From NCBI RefSeq assembly GCF_900105315.1, contig NZ_LT629766.1, positions 2,108,001 through 2,172,000 of the forward strand: 64,000 nt of DNA. Reading direction: 5' to 3'. The notes below the pieces were generated by a model that searched no databases, had not been told where the DNA came from, and saw nothing but the letters and a program-made list of their open reading frames with translations. The stretch comes from Brevibacterium siliguriense (GTDB taxonomy: Bacteria; Actinomycetota; Actinomycetes; Actinomycetales; Brevibacteriaceae). The translations under genes were made by a program, and so were the position numbers. Position 1 is the first letter of the stretch; every line of letters begins with the position of its first letter. Positions 42,011 to 52,068 of the stretch are shown here, in pieces.

Positions 42011-43746
42011 ACAAGCTCGTTCGAGTCATCGCCTCCACGGCGCTGCTCGTATCGATCATCACTCTGCTGACCCGACTGGTCGGCTTCTTGCGCTGGCTGG
42101 TGTTCTCGGCAAATGTGGGCGCCGGCACTGTCGGCACCGCCTACCAGAGCGCCAACCAGGTCCCGAACATCCTCTTCGAGGTCGTCGCCGGCGGAGCCCT
42201 GGCCGGAGCGGTGATTCCGCTGCTCGCGGTGCCTCTGGCCAGATCGGACAGAGAGACCGCCGGACGCATCGCCTCGGGCCTGCTGACCTGGGCGATCAGC
42301 GTCACCCTGCCGCTGTCGATCCTGCTGGCCGTGTTCGCCCCGCAGATCGCGAGGATCCTCGTCGATACGACGACCAGCGCCGCGGGAGTGCAGGCGACCG
42401 TGGAGCTGCTGCTCATGTTCTCCCCGCAGCTCGTCCTCTACGGAATCGGCGCCGTCCTCACCGGAGTGCTGCAGGCTCACCGTAGATTCCTGTGGCCGGC
42501 ATTCGCCCCGCTGCTGTCCAGCCTCGTCGTCATCGGCAGCTATATCGCGTACAGCACCGTCGGCGGCAGCGACGACACCTGGCAGACCCACTTGGGCTGG
42601 CTCGGCTGGGGCACCACAATCGGCGTCGCGGCCCTCGCTCTGCCACTGGCCCTGCCGATGGCTTCGACCGGTCTGAAGCTGCGCCCCACGTTCTCCTTCC
42701 CGCCCGGAGTCGCCCACCGTGCGCTGCGCTTGGCCGGCGCCGGAATGTCGGCCTTGCTGGCCCAGCAGGCAGCGGTGCTCGCGACCCTGAGCCTCGCGAA
42801 CCACTCAGGCGGGGACGGCACGCTCGTCCTCTTCAGCTACATCAACGCCGTCTACCTCCTGCCCTACGCCGTGCTCGCAGTGACCGTAGCGACCGTGATC
42901 TTCCCGACCCTCTCAACCTGGGTGGGGCGATCCACCGACCCCGAGGCGACCGAACACAGACGCGCGGAAGCCGGGGCCCGGATGCGATCCGTGACCTCGA
43001 CGACGACCGCGCTCATCATCGCCGTCGGAGGACTGGGCACGGTCATCCTGCTCTCTGCGGCAGGCCCCCTGCAGACCTTCTTCATTGCCATCGACGCCGA
43101 AAGCACATCCGCCGCTCCCTTCGACTCGATGGCACCGGCGATCATGGTCATGGCCCTGGCCGTGCCCGGGTGGTGCTTCGTCGCCTGGGGTACCCGCGTC
43201 TTCTACGCGCTCGAACGCTCCCGGCACTCAGCGGCTGCCTCGACGACAGGCTGGATCCTCGTCATCGTCGGGATGATCGGGGCCATCCTCGTGACGAATG
43301 CGAACGGGAATCCGGGACTGACCCTCATCTGCATCTGCAGCGGCTATGCCTTGGGCATGACGGTGGCCGGAGTGTTCCTGCTCGTGAACATGCGCCGCGT
43401 CCTCGGTCCCGCGGGACTCGCCCTCGTCGGGCGTCGGTCTCTGCTCGCACTCGGAGCCGTTCTCGTCGCAGGCACCGCCGGAGTCGTCACATCGCAGTGG
43501 TTCGGAGGACTCTTCGACAACTCCGCGAGCTCGGCCGTCATCGCGGGCATCGTCTCAGCACTCATCGGCTGTGCGGTCTTCGGCCTCATCGTGCTCATCG
43601 CCGATCGCGGCTTCCTCGGCGAAGTCCGCAGTCTGCTCGCTGACCGCAATCGGGCCGGCGTCAACGACGAAACGACAGTCCAGGCGGCCGGCACGCACAA
43701 TAGAGACAACGGATCCAGCGACACCGACAGGGAGGAAGACTCATGA
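42007..43746 (+). CDS. murJ: Lipid II flippase MurJ
   Basis: A 579-residue MOP-superfamily protein with about 14 predicted helices. RLVGFLRWLVFSANVGAG, then AYQSANQVPNILFEVVAGGALAGAVIPLL, is the MurJ (MviN) N-terminal signature. It moves lipid II across the membrane for peptidoglycan synthesis. GTG start overlaps the PNPT-like gene. The C-terminal 35 residues are hydrophilic, unlike the long kinase-like extension of mycobacterial MviN. The stop overlaps the next glycosyltransferase gene. Confidence 0.93.
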   Translation: MNKLVRVIASTALLVSIITLLTRLVGFLRWLVFSANVGAGTVGTAYQSANQVPNILFEVVAGGALAGAVIPLLAVPLARSDRETAGRIASGLLTWAISVTLPLSILLAVFAPQIARILVDTTTSAAGVQATVELLLMFSPQLVLYGIGAVLTGVLQAHRRFLWPAFAPLLSSLVVIGSYIAYSTVGGSDDTWQTHLGWLGWGTTIGVAALALPLALPMASTGLKLRPTFSFPPGVAHRALRLAGAGMSALLAQQAAVLATLSLANHSGGDGTLVLFSYINAVYLLPYAVLAVTVATVIFPTLSTWVGRSTDPEATEHRRAEAGARMRSVTSTTTALIIAVGGLGTVILLSAAGPLQTFFIAIDAESTSAAPFDSMAPAIMVMALAVPGWCFVAWGTRVFYALERSRHSAAASTTGWILVIVGMIGAILVTNANGNPGLTLICICSGYALGMTVAGVFLLVNMRRVLGPAGLALVGRRSLLALGAVLVAGTAGVVTSQWFGGLFDNSASSAVIAGIVSALIGCAVFGLIVLIADRGFLGEVRSLLADRNRAGVNDETTVQAAGTHNRDNGSSDTDREEDS

Positions 43747-44909
43747 GAATCGTCTTCACCATCGGCACCTCGACCGGGGGAGTCGGCACCCATGTGCACG
43801 CACTCGCCCGTGACCTCGCCGCCGCCGGGCACGAGATCGGCGTCATCGGACCGGCTGCCACCGACGAACACTTCGGCTTCTCCCTGCTGCCCGGAGTCCG
43901 GTTCGGCGTCCTCGAGCTCGGCACCGGAATCGGGGCCTCCGACGCCGCTCTCATCCGGAGGCAGCGCACACTGCTGCGCAGCTTCTCCCCACAGATCGTC
44001 CACGCCCACGGCTTCCGGGCGGGGCTCATCACCCTGCTGACCCAGCGCACGCTGCGGACCCGACCGAAATTCGTCCTCAGCCTCCACAACCAGGCCAGCG
44101 GCCAGGGACTGCGCGGTCGCGTCGAAACCCGGGTCGAGACGATGCTCGCCCGCGGAGCCGACCTCGTCCTCGGCGCCAGCACCGACCTCGTCGATCGTGC
44201 CCGCGAGCTCGGCGCACAGTCCGCCCGGTTCGTCCCCGCCGCCGCTCCCGCGGTGACGCCCGTGTCCGCCGAGGCGGCCGCCGCTACCCGTGCGAGCCTG
44301 TCCGAGGAATTCGACTTCGATCCTGGGGCGCTCATCGTGCTCGCCGTGGGTCGCGTCGCCGGACAGAAGAACTACCCGATGTTCGTGCGCGGACTCGCTC
44401 GCCTCGGCGAGGGGAGTCGGCAGGGCGAGGGGAACCGGCAGGACGAGATCGTCGCCCTCATCGCCGGTGCCGCCGACCAAGAGGTGCTAGCCGAAGTCCG
44501 CGCTCAGTACGAGGAGGTCGCAGCCGCCTCGGCGATTCCCGCCCTGCATTTCCTCGGACCCCGCGACGACGTCGCTGAACTCGCGGCCGCCGCGGACATC
44601 TTCGCACTCACCAGCGTGTGGGAGGCCCGCGCCCTCGTGCTCCAGGAGGCACTGATGGCCGGCAAGGCGATCGTGGCCACCGCCACCGGCGGCAGCACTG
44701 AACTCGTCGGCGACGCCGGGGTGCTCATCGATCATGACGACGATGCCGCATTCGCCGCAGCTGTGGCCGAACTCGCCGTCGATCCCGCCCGTCGAGCCGA
44801 ACTCGGGGCACGTGCCCGGGCACGTGGAGCCGAGCTTCCCGATGAGAGGGAAGTTGCCGAAGAACTCGCAGGTCTTTACACGGAACTCGTGTCTGCCCAG
44901 GTAGGCTAG
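43743..44909 (+). CDS. GT-B glycosyltransferase (family 4-like)
   Basis: A 388-residue GT-B protein. The N-terminal acceptor domain opens with STGGVGTHVHALARDLAAAGHEIGVIGPA; the donor domain has VLAVGRVAGQKNYPMFVRGLARL and the E-x7-E signature region ARALVLQEALMAGKAIVATATGGSTELVGDAG. A short imperfect duplication (GEGSRQ/GEGNRQ, about 222-233) lies in the linker after the donor-domain strand. The donor and acceptor are unknown; the place between murJ and a second GT-B-like gene suggests cell-envelope glycan synthesis. Confidence 0.85.
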   Translation: MRIVFTIGTSTGGVGTHVHALARDLAAAGHEIGVIGPAATDEHFGFSLLPGVRFGVLELGTGIGASDAALIRRQRTLLRSFSPQIVHAHGFRAGLITLLTQRTLRTRPKFVLSLHNQASGQGLRGRVETRVETMLARGADLVLGASTDLVDRARELGAQSARFVPAAAPAVTPVSAEAAAATRASLSEEFDFDPGALIVLAVGRVAGQKNYPMFVRGLARLGEGSRQGEGNRQDEIVALIAGAADQEVLAEVRAQYEEVAAASAIPALHFLGPRDDVAELAAAADIFALTSVWEARALVLQEALMAGKAIVATATGGSTELVGDAGVLIDHDDDAAFAAAVAELAVDPARRAELGARARARGAELPDEREVAEELAGLYTELVSAQVG

Positions 44910-44942
44910 AACCAGCGTCGAACGAAAGAAGAGGATGAGGAA

Positions 44943-46079
44943 ATGAGCGAATCCGGCGAGGTCAACCCACTGAGCGCAGACACAAGGATTCTGCACGTGC
45001 TCGCCGAGACCACCGGTCCCGTTGTCGAAGTGGCGAAGCTCGCCGTGCTCGGTCACCTCCGGGCCGGTTATAAGGTCGCCGTCGCCGCACACCGGTCACT
45101 GCTGGGCACCTTCGGAGTCCCCGAGGAACTGGCCGGCGAATTCCGTGAGATCGAACTCGCGGCACGCAGACGCTTCACGATGGCCGACCCGAACACCGCC
45201 TTCACTCTTCACAAGTACTACCAGCACGTGGACATCGTCCACGCACACGGACTGCATGCGGCGACCCTCGCCGGTCTGGCCTTCACCGGTCTGCCCGCCC
45301 GCCTGCACCCGAAGGTCGTCGCCACCATCGAATCCTTCGACTCCGCGAACGTCATCGAGAAGACCGGAGCCGAGATCGTCGGCCGCACTGCCACGGCAGT
45401 GCTCGGCACGACTGAACCCGTCGTCGACTACTACGGCGGCCGTGTCCCCGTCGTCGAACGCGCCGAACTCGTCCACCCGGACATCGACGTCGACCTCACC
45501 GTGCGCACGCCGCGCGCCGAGGTCCGCCGCGAACTCGGGCTGGCCGAAGGCACCTGGATGGTCGCCAGCCCCATCGCGCTGCGCGACCACACGGCCCTGG
45601 CGACGGTGCTCGACGCCGCCGATCAGATCAACCAGCGCCGCCGCGACCGCAACGTCGTCTTCGTCCTCACCGGCACCGGCAAGGACCGCGCGGCGATCTC
45701 CCGCGAATTCTCCGACCGCGGCGTCCTCGTCGCCCCCGCCGGCGATCTTGTCGACGTGGCGGCCGCCGCCGATGTCGTCATCGCCAGCGAAACCATGACG
45801 GGACTGTCTCACGAAGACCTCATGCAGCTGTCGAAGCCCGCGGTCTTCATCGGCAGCGAACGCCGCGCCGGCATCTGGGGAGAAGCCGCGAAGGCCGTTC
45901 CCGCCGACGACACGGAAGCGCTGCTGCGTGAGATCAATCATCTTCTCGACGACCCGGCCGGACGCGGAACCTCCGCCGTGGCAGCAAAGAAGCGGGTCAT
46001 CGACGTGAGCAACGGGGCGGCGATCTCCGAGACGCTGCTCGATCTGTACGCCGAGGTCGACGCCGTCTCGGATTCGTGA
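44943..46079 (+). CDS. GT-B fold glycosyltransferase-like protein
   Basis: A 378-residue protein with a GT-B-like layout: [33 protein letters not shown] at the N-terminus, then [17 protein letters not shown], and a second domain with [23 protein letters not shown] and [14 protein letters not shown]. The usual E-x7-E signature is weak ([20 protein letters not shown]), so it may be an atypical or inactive member that works with the preceding glycosyltransferase. Ribosome-binding site GAGGATGAGGAA before ATG 44943. Its stop overlaps the most upstream pyrG start. Confidence 0.7.
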   Translation: MSESGEVNPLSADTRILHVLAETTGPVVEVAKLAVLGHLRAGYKVAVAAHRSLLGTFGVPEELAGEFREIELAARRRFTMADPNTAFTLHKYYQHVDIVHAHGLHAATLAGLAFTGLPARLHPKVVATIESFDSANVIEKTGAEIVGRTATAVLGTTEPVVDYYGGRVPVVERAELVHPDIDVDLTVRTPRAEVRRELGLAEGTWMVASPIALRDHTALATVLDAADQINQRRRDRNVVFVLTGTGKDRAAISREFSDRGVLVAPAGDLVDVAAAADVVIASETMTGLSHEDLMQLSKPAVFIGSERRAGIWGEAAKAVPADDTEALLREINHLLDDPAGRGTSAVAAKKRVIDVSNGAAISETLLDLYAEVDAVSDS

Positions 46080-47767
46080 GCCGGACTTTGATAGAATCAA
46101 ATCCCGTGGTGAATCGAACTGGCCCCGGCGGCACACATACGGCAAAGCACATCTTCGTCACGGGAGGCGTCGCCTCCTCATTGGGCAAGGGTCTGACGGC
46201 ATCGAGCCTCGGCCACCTGCTCACTCAGCGCGGCCTCACCGTGGCCATGCAGAAACTGGATCCCTACCTCAACGTGGATCCCGGCACGATGAACCCCTTC
46301 CAGCACGGTGAGGTCTTCGTCACCGAGGACGGTGCAGAGACCGACCTCGACATCGGCCACTACGAGCGCTTCCTCGACAACAACCTCGACGGTGCAGCGA
46401 ATGTGACCACCGGGCAGATCTACTCCTCGGTCATCGCGAAAGAGCGCCGCGGCGCGTACCTCGGTGACACAGTCCAGGTCATCCCGCACATCACCGATGA
46501 GATCAAGGCGCGAATGCGTGCACAGGCCGAACGCCCAGAGGCGGACCGCCCCGATGTCATCATCACTGAGATCGGCGGCACCGTCGGCGATATCGAATCC
46601 CAGCCCTTCCTCGAGGCGGCCCGCCAGGTCCGTCGCGATATCGGTCGGGACAACGTGTTCTTCATCCACGTCTCCCTCGTGCCCTACCTCGGGCCCTCCG
46701 GGGAGCTGAAGACGAAGCCGACCCAGCACTCGGTGGCCACCCTGCGCTCCATCGGCATCCAGCCCGATGCGATCGTGCTCCGCTCCGACCGCGAACTGCC
46801 GGATTCGATCCGCGCGAAGATCGCCGGCGCCTGCGATGTTGAGACCGAAGCAGTCGTGTCCTGCGTCGACGCCCCGAGCATCTACGACATCCCGAAGGTC
46901 CTCCACGACGGCGGCCTCGACGTGTTCGTCATCCGCAACCTCAACCTGCCCTTCCGCGACGTCGACTGGACGAAGTGGGACTGGGTACTCGAACGCGTGC
47001 ACAACCCGTCACGGGAAGTCGCCATCGGCATCGTCGGCAAGTACATCGACCTGCCCGACGCCTACCTCTCCGTCACCGAGGCTCTGCGCCACGGCGGCTT
47101 CGCCAACGACGCGAAGGTCAAGATCAAGTGGATCCAATCGGATGACTGCTCCACCGAAGCCGGAGCCGCAGGGGCTCTGGAGGGCCTCGACGCGATCTGC
47201 GTGCCCGGCGGCTTCGGCATCCGCGGCATCGAAGGCAAGCTCGGCGCACTCGAATACACCCGCACGAACGGCATTCCGACCCTCGGCCTCTGCCTGGGCC
47301 TGCAGTGCATGGTCATCGAATACGCACGCAACGTCGCCGGAATCGAGGCGGCGTCGTCGTCCGAATTCGACCCCGAGACCACGGTTCCGGTCATCGCGAC
47401 CATGGCCGAGCAGCTCTCGATCGTCGAAGGCGAAGGCGACCTGGGCGGCACCATGCGCCTGGGCACCTACGAGGCGAAGCTCACCGAAGGCAGCGTCGTG
47501 GCCGGCGTGTACGGAGACACGACGATCAGCGAACGTCACCGTCACCGCTACGAGGTCAACAACACCTACCGCGACCAGCTCGCCGAGGCGGGGCTCGAGT
47601 TCTCCGGAACCTCACCGAACGGTGAGCTCGTCGAATTCGTCGAACTGCCTTCTGAACTGCACCCGTTCTACGTGTCCACTCAGGCACACCCCGAACTGAA
47701 GTCGCGTCCGACCTCACCGCACCCGCTGTTCGCGGGTCTGGTCGCCGCGGCGCTCGAGCGTCAGTGA
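46076..47767 (+). CDS. pyrG: CTP synthase
   Basis: A 563-residue enzyme forming CTP from UTP, ATP and glutamine. The synthase domain begins [21 protein letters not shown] (about 22-42), with [23 protein letters not shown] after it. The glutaminase domain has PGGFGIRG, the nucleophile in GLCLGLQCM (C406) and a C-terminal HPEL. The start is uncertain: GTG 46076 overlaps the previous stop, while GTG 46106 or 46109 lies just after a TAGAAT -10-like hexamer (46090-46095), which would give a near-leaderless mRNA and a 10-residue shorter protein. Confidence 0.96.
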   Translation: MSRTLIESNPVVNRTGPGGTHTAKHIFVTGGVASSLGKGLTASSLGHLLTQRGLTVAMQKLDPYLNVDPGTMNPFQHGEVFVTEDGAETDLDIGHYERFLDNNLDGAANVTTGQIYSSVIAKERRGAYLGDTVQVIPHITDEIKARMRAQAERPEADRPDVIITEIGGTVGDIESQPFLEAARQVRRDIGRDNVFFIHVSLVPYLGPSGELKTKPTQHSVATLRSIGIQPDAIVLRSDRELPDSIRAKIAGACDVETEAVVSCVDAPSIYDIPKVLHDGGLDVFVIRNLNLPFRDVDWTKWDWVLERVHNPSREVAIGIVGKYIDLPDAYLSVTEALRHGGFANDAKVKIKWIQSDDCSTEAGAAGALEGLDAICVPGGFGIRGIEGKLGALEYTRTNGIPTLGLCLGLQCMVIEYARNVAGIEAASSSEFDPETTVPVIATMAEQLSIVEGEGDLGGTMRLGTYEAKLTEGSVVAGVYGDTTISERHRHRYEVNNTYRDQLAEAGLEFSGTSPNGELVEFVELPSELHPFYVSTQAHPELKSRPTSPHPLFAGLVAAALERQ

Positions 47768-47855
47768 CCGTTGTCCAATCTCACAGCGAATGCCGTCGGC
47801 GACAGCGCCGGCGGCATTCGCCATTCCACCACCGTCGAACTCCGGGAGGCAGCCG

Positions 47856-48620
47856 ATGAGCACACCGAATGAAGAGATCCTGCAGGACGAACCGGTGACC
47901 CCACCGATCACCTCTTCCAAAGTCGTCTACGAAGGCGCAGTGTGGGACATCCGCAAGGAGACCTTCGACCTGCCCGAAGCCTCGGGACTCGTCCGCGACC
48001 TCATGGCTCACACCGGAGCCGTCGGGATCGCCGTCGTCGACGACCAGCAGCGGATCCTTTTGGCCCAGCAGTACCGGCACCCCGTCCGGGCTCGACTGTG
48101 GGAGGTCCCCGCCGGTCTGCTCGACATCGACGGAGAGGACCCGCTTGAAGCGGCGAAGAGGGAACTCGTCGAGGAAGCCGACCTCACGGCCGACCGCTGG
48201 GACGTCCTCAGCGACTCCTGCCTGACCCCGGGCGGCAGCTCGGAGACGATGCGTCTCTACCTGGCCCGCGGGCTGTCCTCTGTGCCCGAAGCTGACCGTC
48301 ACGAACGCGGCGAGGAAGAGGCAGGGTTCCGCTACGCCTGGGTCGGCATCGACGAAGCACTCGCGGCCGTGGCCGATGGGCGGATCACCAACGCGATCGC
48401 CCAGCTTGCGATCTTCCAGGTCGACCGAGTGCTGCGCGCCGAAGCGTCGGGAGCACCGGTGGAGTTCCGTCCCGTCGATGCGCCGAGGCGACTCGTCGAC
48501 GGCCGTCCCGGATTCGGCCGTGGTGCCACCGTCGAGACGACTGGTTCGGCATCGGCGGAGACGACCGGCTCCGCTGGCGAGGGCGGCCTGGCCACACGAG
48601 TCGGCTCGGGCGAGGACTGA
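47856..48620 (+). CDS. NUDIX hydrolase (ADP-ribose pyrophosphatase-like)
   Basis: A 254-residue NUDIX enzyme. The box is G-LLDID-GE-DPLEAAK-RELVEE-A (about 86-107), preceded by RILLAQQYRHPVRARLWEVPAG, the pattern of ADP-ribose diphosphatases; the corresponding M. tuberculosis gene (Rv1700) has this activity. ATG 47856 is chosen for its GGGAGG site over an upstream frame opening at 47790. The last 40 residues are low-complexity Ser/Thr/Gly. It lies between pyrG and xerD as in other actinobacteria. Confidence 0.9.
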   Translation: MSTPNEEILQDEPVTPPITSSKVVYEGAVWDIRKETFDLPEASGLVRDLMAHTGAVGIAVVDDQQRILLAQQYRHPVRARLWEVPAGLLDIDGEDPLEAAKRELVEEADLTADRWDVLSDSCLTPGGSSETMRLYLARGLSSVPEADRHERGEEEAGFRYAWVGIDEALAAVADGRITNAIAQLAIFQVDRVLRAEASGAPVEFRPVDAPRRLVDGRPGFGRGATVETTGSASAETTGSAGEGGLATRVGSGED

Positions 48621-48626
48621 GACCCT

Positions 48627-49577
48627 GTGGCTCGGCATGGCGCCGAACTCCTGCCGGAGAACCTGCCCGGAGACCTGCGGCGCGCCTTCGAGTCCTATCT
48701 CGCCTCCCTGCGCTTCGAACGCGGACTGTCGATGAACTCGATCGACGCCTATGCCCGTGACCTCGCCCGGTACGGAACCTGGCTGACCGAGGACGGGGTG
48801 AGCCGCCTCGGCGAGGTCGATCGACAGAAGGTGGAGAGCTATGCACTCCACCTGCTCGATTCGGGACTGGCATCGCGGAGTCGGGCACGTGCGCTCGTCG
48901 CAGTGCGACGATTCCACACGTTTGCGCTGGGGGAGAATCTCGCGTCCACGGATCCGGCCTCCGAGGTCAGCCCGCCGCAGGAGGGACTGCGCCTACCCAA
49001 GGCTCTGGCGCTCGACGACATCGAAGCGATGATCGCGACCACGGACGGCGAGGAACCGGCGCAGATCAGGGCCGCCGCCCTCCTCGAACTCCTCTACGCC
49101 ACGGGGGCGCGCATCTCCGAAGCCGTGGGGATCGACCTCGATGATCTCGACCTCGACGCCGGGCTCGTCCGACTCTACGGCAAGGGCGGGAAGGAGCGGA
49201 TCGTGCCCTTCGGATCCCATGCGGCCCGAGCCCTGGGAGCGTGGGTGTCACGAGTGCGGCCGTCGATGGCGGCGAAGGCGAAGTCCTCTGCGCCGGCCGG
49301 GGCACTGTTCCTCAACGCGCGCGGAACCCGACTGTCCCGGGTCTCCGCGTGGCAGATCGTCAAGGACGCCGGTGAGGCGGCGAAGATCGCCGCTGAGGTC
49401 TCTCCGCACACGTTCCGGCACTCATTCGCCACGCATCTTCTCGAGGGCGGGGCGGACATCCGAGTCGTCCAGGAGCTGCTCGGGCATGCCTCGGTGACGA
49501 CGACTCAGATCTATACGAAAGTCTCCGAGGAAACACTGCGGGAAGTGTACGCGACCTCGCACCCTCGGGCGCGGTAG
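48627..49577 (+). CDS. xerD: Site-specific tyrosine recombinase XerD
   Basis: A 316-residue tyrosine recombinase that resolves chromosome dimers at dif. The N-terminal SAM-like domain has [29 protein letters not shown]; the catalytic residues are R in [14 protein letters not shown] in [20 protein letters not shown], the third-motif H in [15 protein letters not shown], and Y296. GTG start. In the conserved order nudix-xerD-parA-scpA this is XerD rather than a phage integrase. Confidence 0.93.
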   Translation: MARHGAELLPENLPGDLRRAFESYLASLRFERGLSMNSIDAYARDLARYGTWLTEDGVSRLGEVDRQKVESYALHLLDSGLASRSRARALVAVRRFHTFALGENLASTDPASEVSPPQEGLRLPKALALDDIEAMIATTDGEEPAQIRAAALLELLYATGARISEAVGIDLDDLDLDAGLVRLYGKGGKERIVPFGSHAARALGAWVSRVRPSMAAKAKSSAPAGALFLNARGTRLSRVSAWQIVKDAGEAAKIAAEVSPHTFRHSFATHLLEGGADIRVVQELLGHASVTTTQIYTKVSEETLREVYATSHPRAR

Positions 49578-49615
49578 GGTTGGACGAAGAGCAACGAAAG
49601 GTGGCCATCCGAGTG

Positions 49616-50485
49616 ATGAATACGCAAGAGGCGTTGGAGATCCCCCAGCAGAGGACCGCAGCAGCCGAGCCCCAGGATTTCCCGGAGCCGGCACCCCTGG
49701 ATTCGCACGGACCCGCCCGCATCATCGCGATGGTCAACCAGAAGGGCGGGGTCGGAAAGACGACCTCGTCGATCAACCTCGGTGCAGCCCTGGCCGCCTA
49801 CGGCCGCAAGATGCTGCTCGTCGACTTCGACCCGCAGGGCGCCCTGTCCGTCGGTCTGGGACTCAACCCCTATGAGCTCGACATCAGCATCTACAACCTG
49901 CTGATGAACCCGCGTTTGGACCCGCACGAGGTGATTGTCGAAACGGACTTCGACAATATCGACATCCTACCGGCCAATATCGACCTCTCCGCCGCCGAAG
50001 TCCAGCTCGTCGGCGAGGTCGCCCGCGAGCAGGTGCTCGCCCGCGCCCTGTCGAAGGTCGCCGACGAGTACGATGTCATCCTCATCGACTGCCAGCCCTC
50101 GCTCGGCCTGCTCACCGTCAACGCGCTGACCGCCGCGCATGGTGTCGTCATCCCGCTCGAGACCGAGTTCTTCGCGCTGCGCGGCGTCGCCCTGCTCGTC
50201 GAGACGATCGAGAAGGTCCAGGACCGACTCAACCCCTCACTCGAGGTCGACGGAATCCTCGCCACGATGTTCGACTCGCGGACCCTGCACTCGAAGGAAG
50301 TCATGTCCAGAGTCACCGAAGCCTTCGGCGACAAGGTCTTCGAGACCGTCATCAACCGCACTGTGAAGTTCCCCGACGCCTCTGTGGCCGCCGAGCCGAT
50401 CACGAGTTTCGCACCGAAGCACGCCGGTTCCGAAGCCTATCGTCGACTGGCTCGGGAACTCATCGCTCGTGGAGGCGCACCCTGA
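49616..50485 (+). CDS. parA: ParA/Soj-family chromosome partitioning ATPase
   Basis: A deviant Walker A ATPase, about 289 residues from ATG 49616. The motif is NQKGGVGKTTSSINLGAAL, Walker A' LLVDFDPQGALSVGLG, and Walker B VILIDCQPSLGLLTVNAL. I prefer ATG 49616 (or GTG 49613) because GAAAGGTGG lies 8-11 nt upstream; a TTG at 49580 is also open. This paralogue sits next to scpA-scpB, as Rv1708 does, rather than beside parB, and may link segregation to SMC condensin. Confidence 0.9.
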   Translation: MNTQEALEIPQQRTAAAEPQDFPEPAPLDSHGPARIIAMVNQKGGVGKTTSSINLGAALAAYGRKMLLVDFDPQGALSVGLGLNPYELDISIYNLLMNPRLDPHEVIVETDFDNIDILPANIDLSAAEVQLVGEVAREQVLARALSKVADEYDVILIDCQPSLGLLTVNALTAAHGVVIPLETEFFALRGVALLVETIEKVQDRLNPSLEVDGILATMFDSRTLHSKEVMSRVTEAFGDKVFETVINRTVKFPDASVAAEPITSFAPKHAGSEAYRRLARELIARGGAP

Positions 50486-50586
50486 GCGACTCCGTAGCCG
50501 ACGAGGAGGAAGCGGCCCCCGTTTCAACCGAGGCCGCTTCGGGTGTTGCAGTCGCTTCTGACGACGACGCTGCACAGGGATTCCAG

Positions 50587-51423
50587 GTGCGGTTGGACAA
50601 CTTCACCGGCCCCTTCGACCTGCTGCTCGGTCTGATCTCGAAACGTCGCCTCGACGTCACGGAGATCGCCTTGGCCGAGGTCACCGACGAGTTCATCGCC
50701 TACACCACGGAGCTGAAGGACCAGGCGAACCTCGCCGAGATCTCCCAGTTCCTCCTCGTCGCGGCGACTCTGCTCGACCTCAAGACCGCACGACTGCTGC
50801 CGCACGAGGAGGGAGATGAGGTCCTCGACCTCGAACTGCTTGAGGCCCGCGATCTCCTCTTCGCCCGGCTGCTGCAGTACAAGGCATACAAGTCCGTGTC
50901 CGGATATCTGGCTGAGGCGATGGCCGCAGGATCGATCCGCGCCCCACGCGATGTCGACCTCGAACCGGAGTTCCAAGATGTTCTGCCGCCTTTGGAACTC
51001 AACATCGGTCCGGGTGAGCTGGCCGGAATCTTCGCCACCGTGCTCCAACGCGATCACACTCCTCCGAGCGTAGCCGTCGACCACATCCACCTGCCGCTGG
51101 TCAGTGTGTCAGAGCAGCGCGGGCACATCCTCGCTCTGCTGCGCGCCGGAGACGTCGACTTCCAAGACCTGCTCGAAACGGCAGAGAACAATTTGGTGGT
51201 CGTGGCGAGGTTCCTCGCCCTGCTCGAGCTGTTCAAGGTCGGCCTCTGCGACTTCGACCAGCCCGAGCCTCTGGGCCGGCTGCTCATCCGCCGGACCGAG
51301 ATGAACGAAGACGGAGTCGACCTGCGCACCGAAGGCGACTGGAGCGGGGATGAAGACGCAGCGGATTCTGCAGGCCAACTCGCTGCGAACGACGATGGGG
51401 GAGCACTGAATGATCGACGATGA
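50587..51423 (+). CDS. scpA: Segregation and condensation protein A
   Basis: The kleisin subunit of bacterial condensin. VRLDNFTGPFDLLLGLISKRRLD at the N-terminus is the ScpA signature, and the C-terminal winged helix that binds SMC (RGHILALLRAGDVDFQDLLE and following) is present. From GTG 50587 the protein has 278 residues. The reading frame is open and coding-like back to CTG 50482, which overlaps the parA stop (CTGA) in the position where an ATGA coupling would be expected; this would add a 35-residue acidic N-terminus. No ATG, GTG or TTG occurs in that stretch, so the true start is unresolved. It overlaps scpB by 14 bp. Confidence 0.93.
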   Translation: MRLDNFTGPFDLLLGLISKRRLDVTEIALAEVTDEFIAYTTELKDQANLAEISQFLLVAATLLDLKTARLLPHEEGDEVLDLELLEARDLLFARLLQYKAYKSVSGYLAEAMAAGSIRAPRDVDLEPEFQDVLPPLELNIGPGELAGIFATVLQRDHTPPSVAVDHIHLPLVSVSEQRGHILALLRAGDVDFQDLLETAENNLVVVARFLALLELFKVGLCDFDQPEPLGRLLIRRTEMNEDGVDLRTEGDWSGDEDAADSAGQLAANDDGGALNDRR

Positions 51424-52051
51424 GATCCTCGCCGGCATCGAAGCCGTGCTCATGATCACCGATTCGGCCGTGACTGCCGAAGACCTCGCAGGCTCCCTCG
51501 GCCTCGACGAGGACACCGTCCTCGATGCCATTCGCACCCTCAAAGCCGACTACGACGGGGATGAGGACCGGCGGCAGCGCGGGTTCGAGATCCGACACGT
51601 CGCCGGTGGCTTCCGCATCTTCTCCCGCGGCGACTACCACGAAGTCGTCAAGGACTTCCTCACCGCCGGGCATAGCGCGAAGCTCTCCCAAGCCGCGCTC
51701 GAGACGCTCGCGGTCATCGCCTACCGGCAGCCGATCTCACGGCCCCGCATCGCAGCCATCCGCGGAGTCAGCGTCGACGGCGTCATCCGCACCCTGCTGC
51801 TGCGCGGACTCATCGTCGAAGCCGGCAAGGAGGCGTCCACCTCAGCGCTGCTCTATGCCACCACGCGTGAGTTCCTCGACACGATGGGCATGAACGCGCT
51901 CGACGATCTGCCCGATATCGCTCCCTACCTACCCGAAGACGCCGATGTCGCCGAACTCGGTGCCGAAGACACCGAAGTCCTCGCCGAGATCGACGGCGCA
52001 CTCGACGACGATTCTGATTCGTCCGCCGAGATGTCACGAGTCGCTGATTGA
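51410..52051 (+). CDS. scpB: Segregation and condensation protein B
   Basis: A 213-residue ScpB that dimerises and binds the ScpA kleisin in the SMC complex. Two winged helices are recognisable: DDEILAGIEAVLMITDSAVTAEDLAG at the N-terminus and SQAALETLAVIAYRQPISRPRIAAIRGVSVDGVIRTLLLRGLI (about 98-140), the family hallmark. An acidic C-terminal tail follows. Overlap with scpA implies coupled translation and matched stoichiometry. Confidence 0.95.
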   Translation: MIDDEILAGIEAVLMITDSAVTAEDLAGSLGLDEDTVLDAIRTLKADYDGDEDRRQRGFEIRHVAGGFRIFSRGDYHEVVKDFLTAGHSAKLSQAALETLAVIAYRQPISRPRIAAIRGVSVDGVIRTLLLRGLIVEAGKEASTSALLYATTREFLDTMGMNALDDLPDIAPYLPEDADVAELGAEDTEVLAEIDGALDDDSDSSAEMSRVAD

Positions 52052-52068
52052 TTTGAGAGAATAGAAGT

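Noticed and set aside
48627..49577. Phage or integron integrase
   Set aside because: Size, motifs and its place between nudix and parA-scpAB genes identify the housekeeping XerD.
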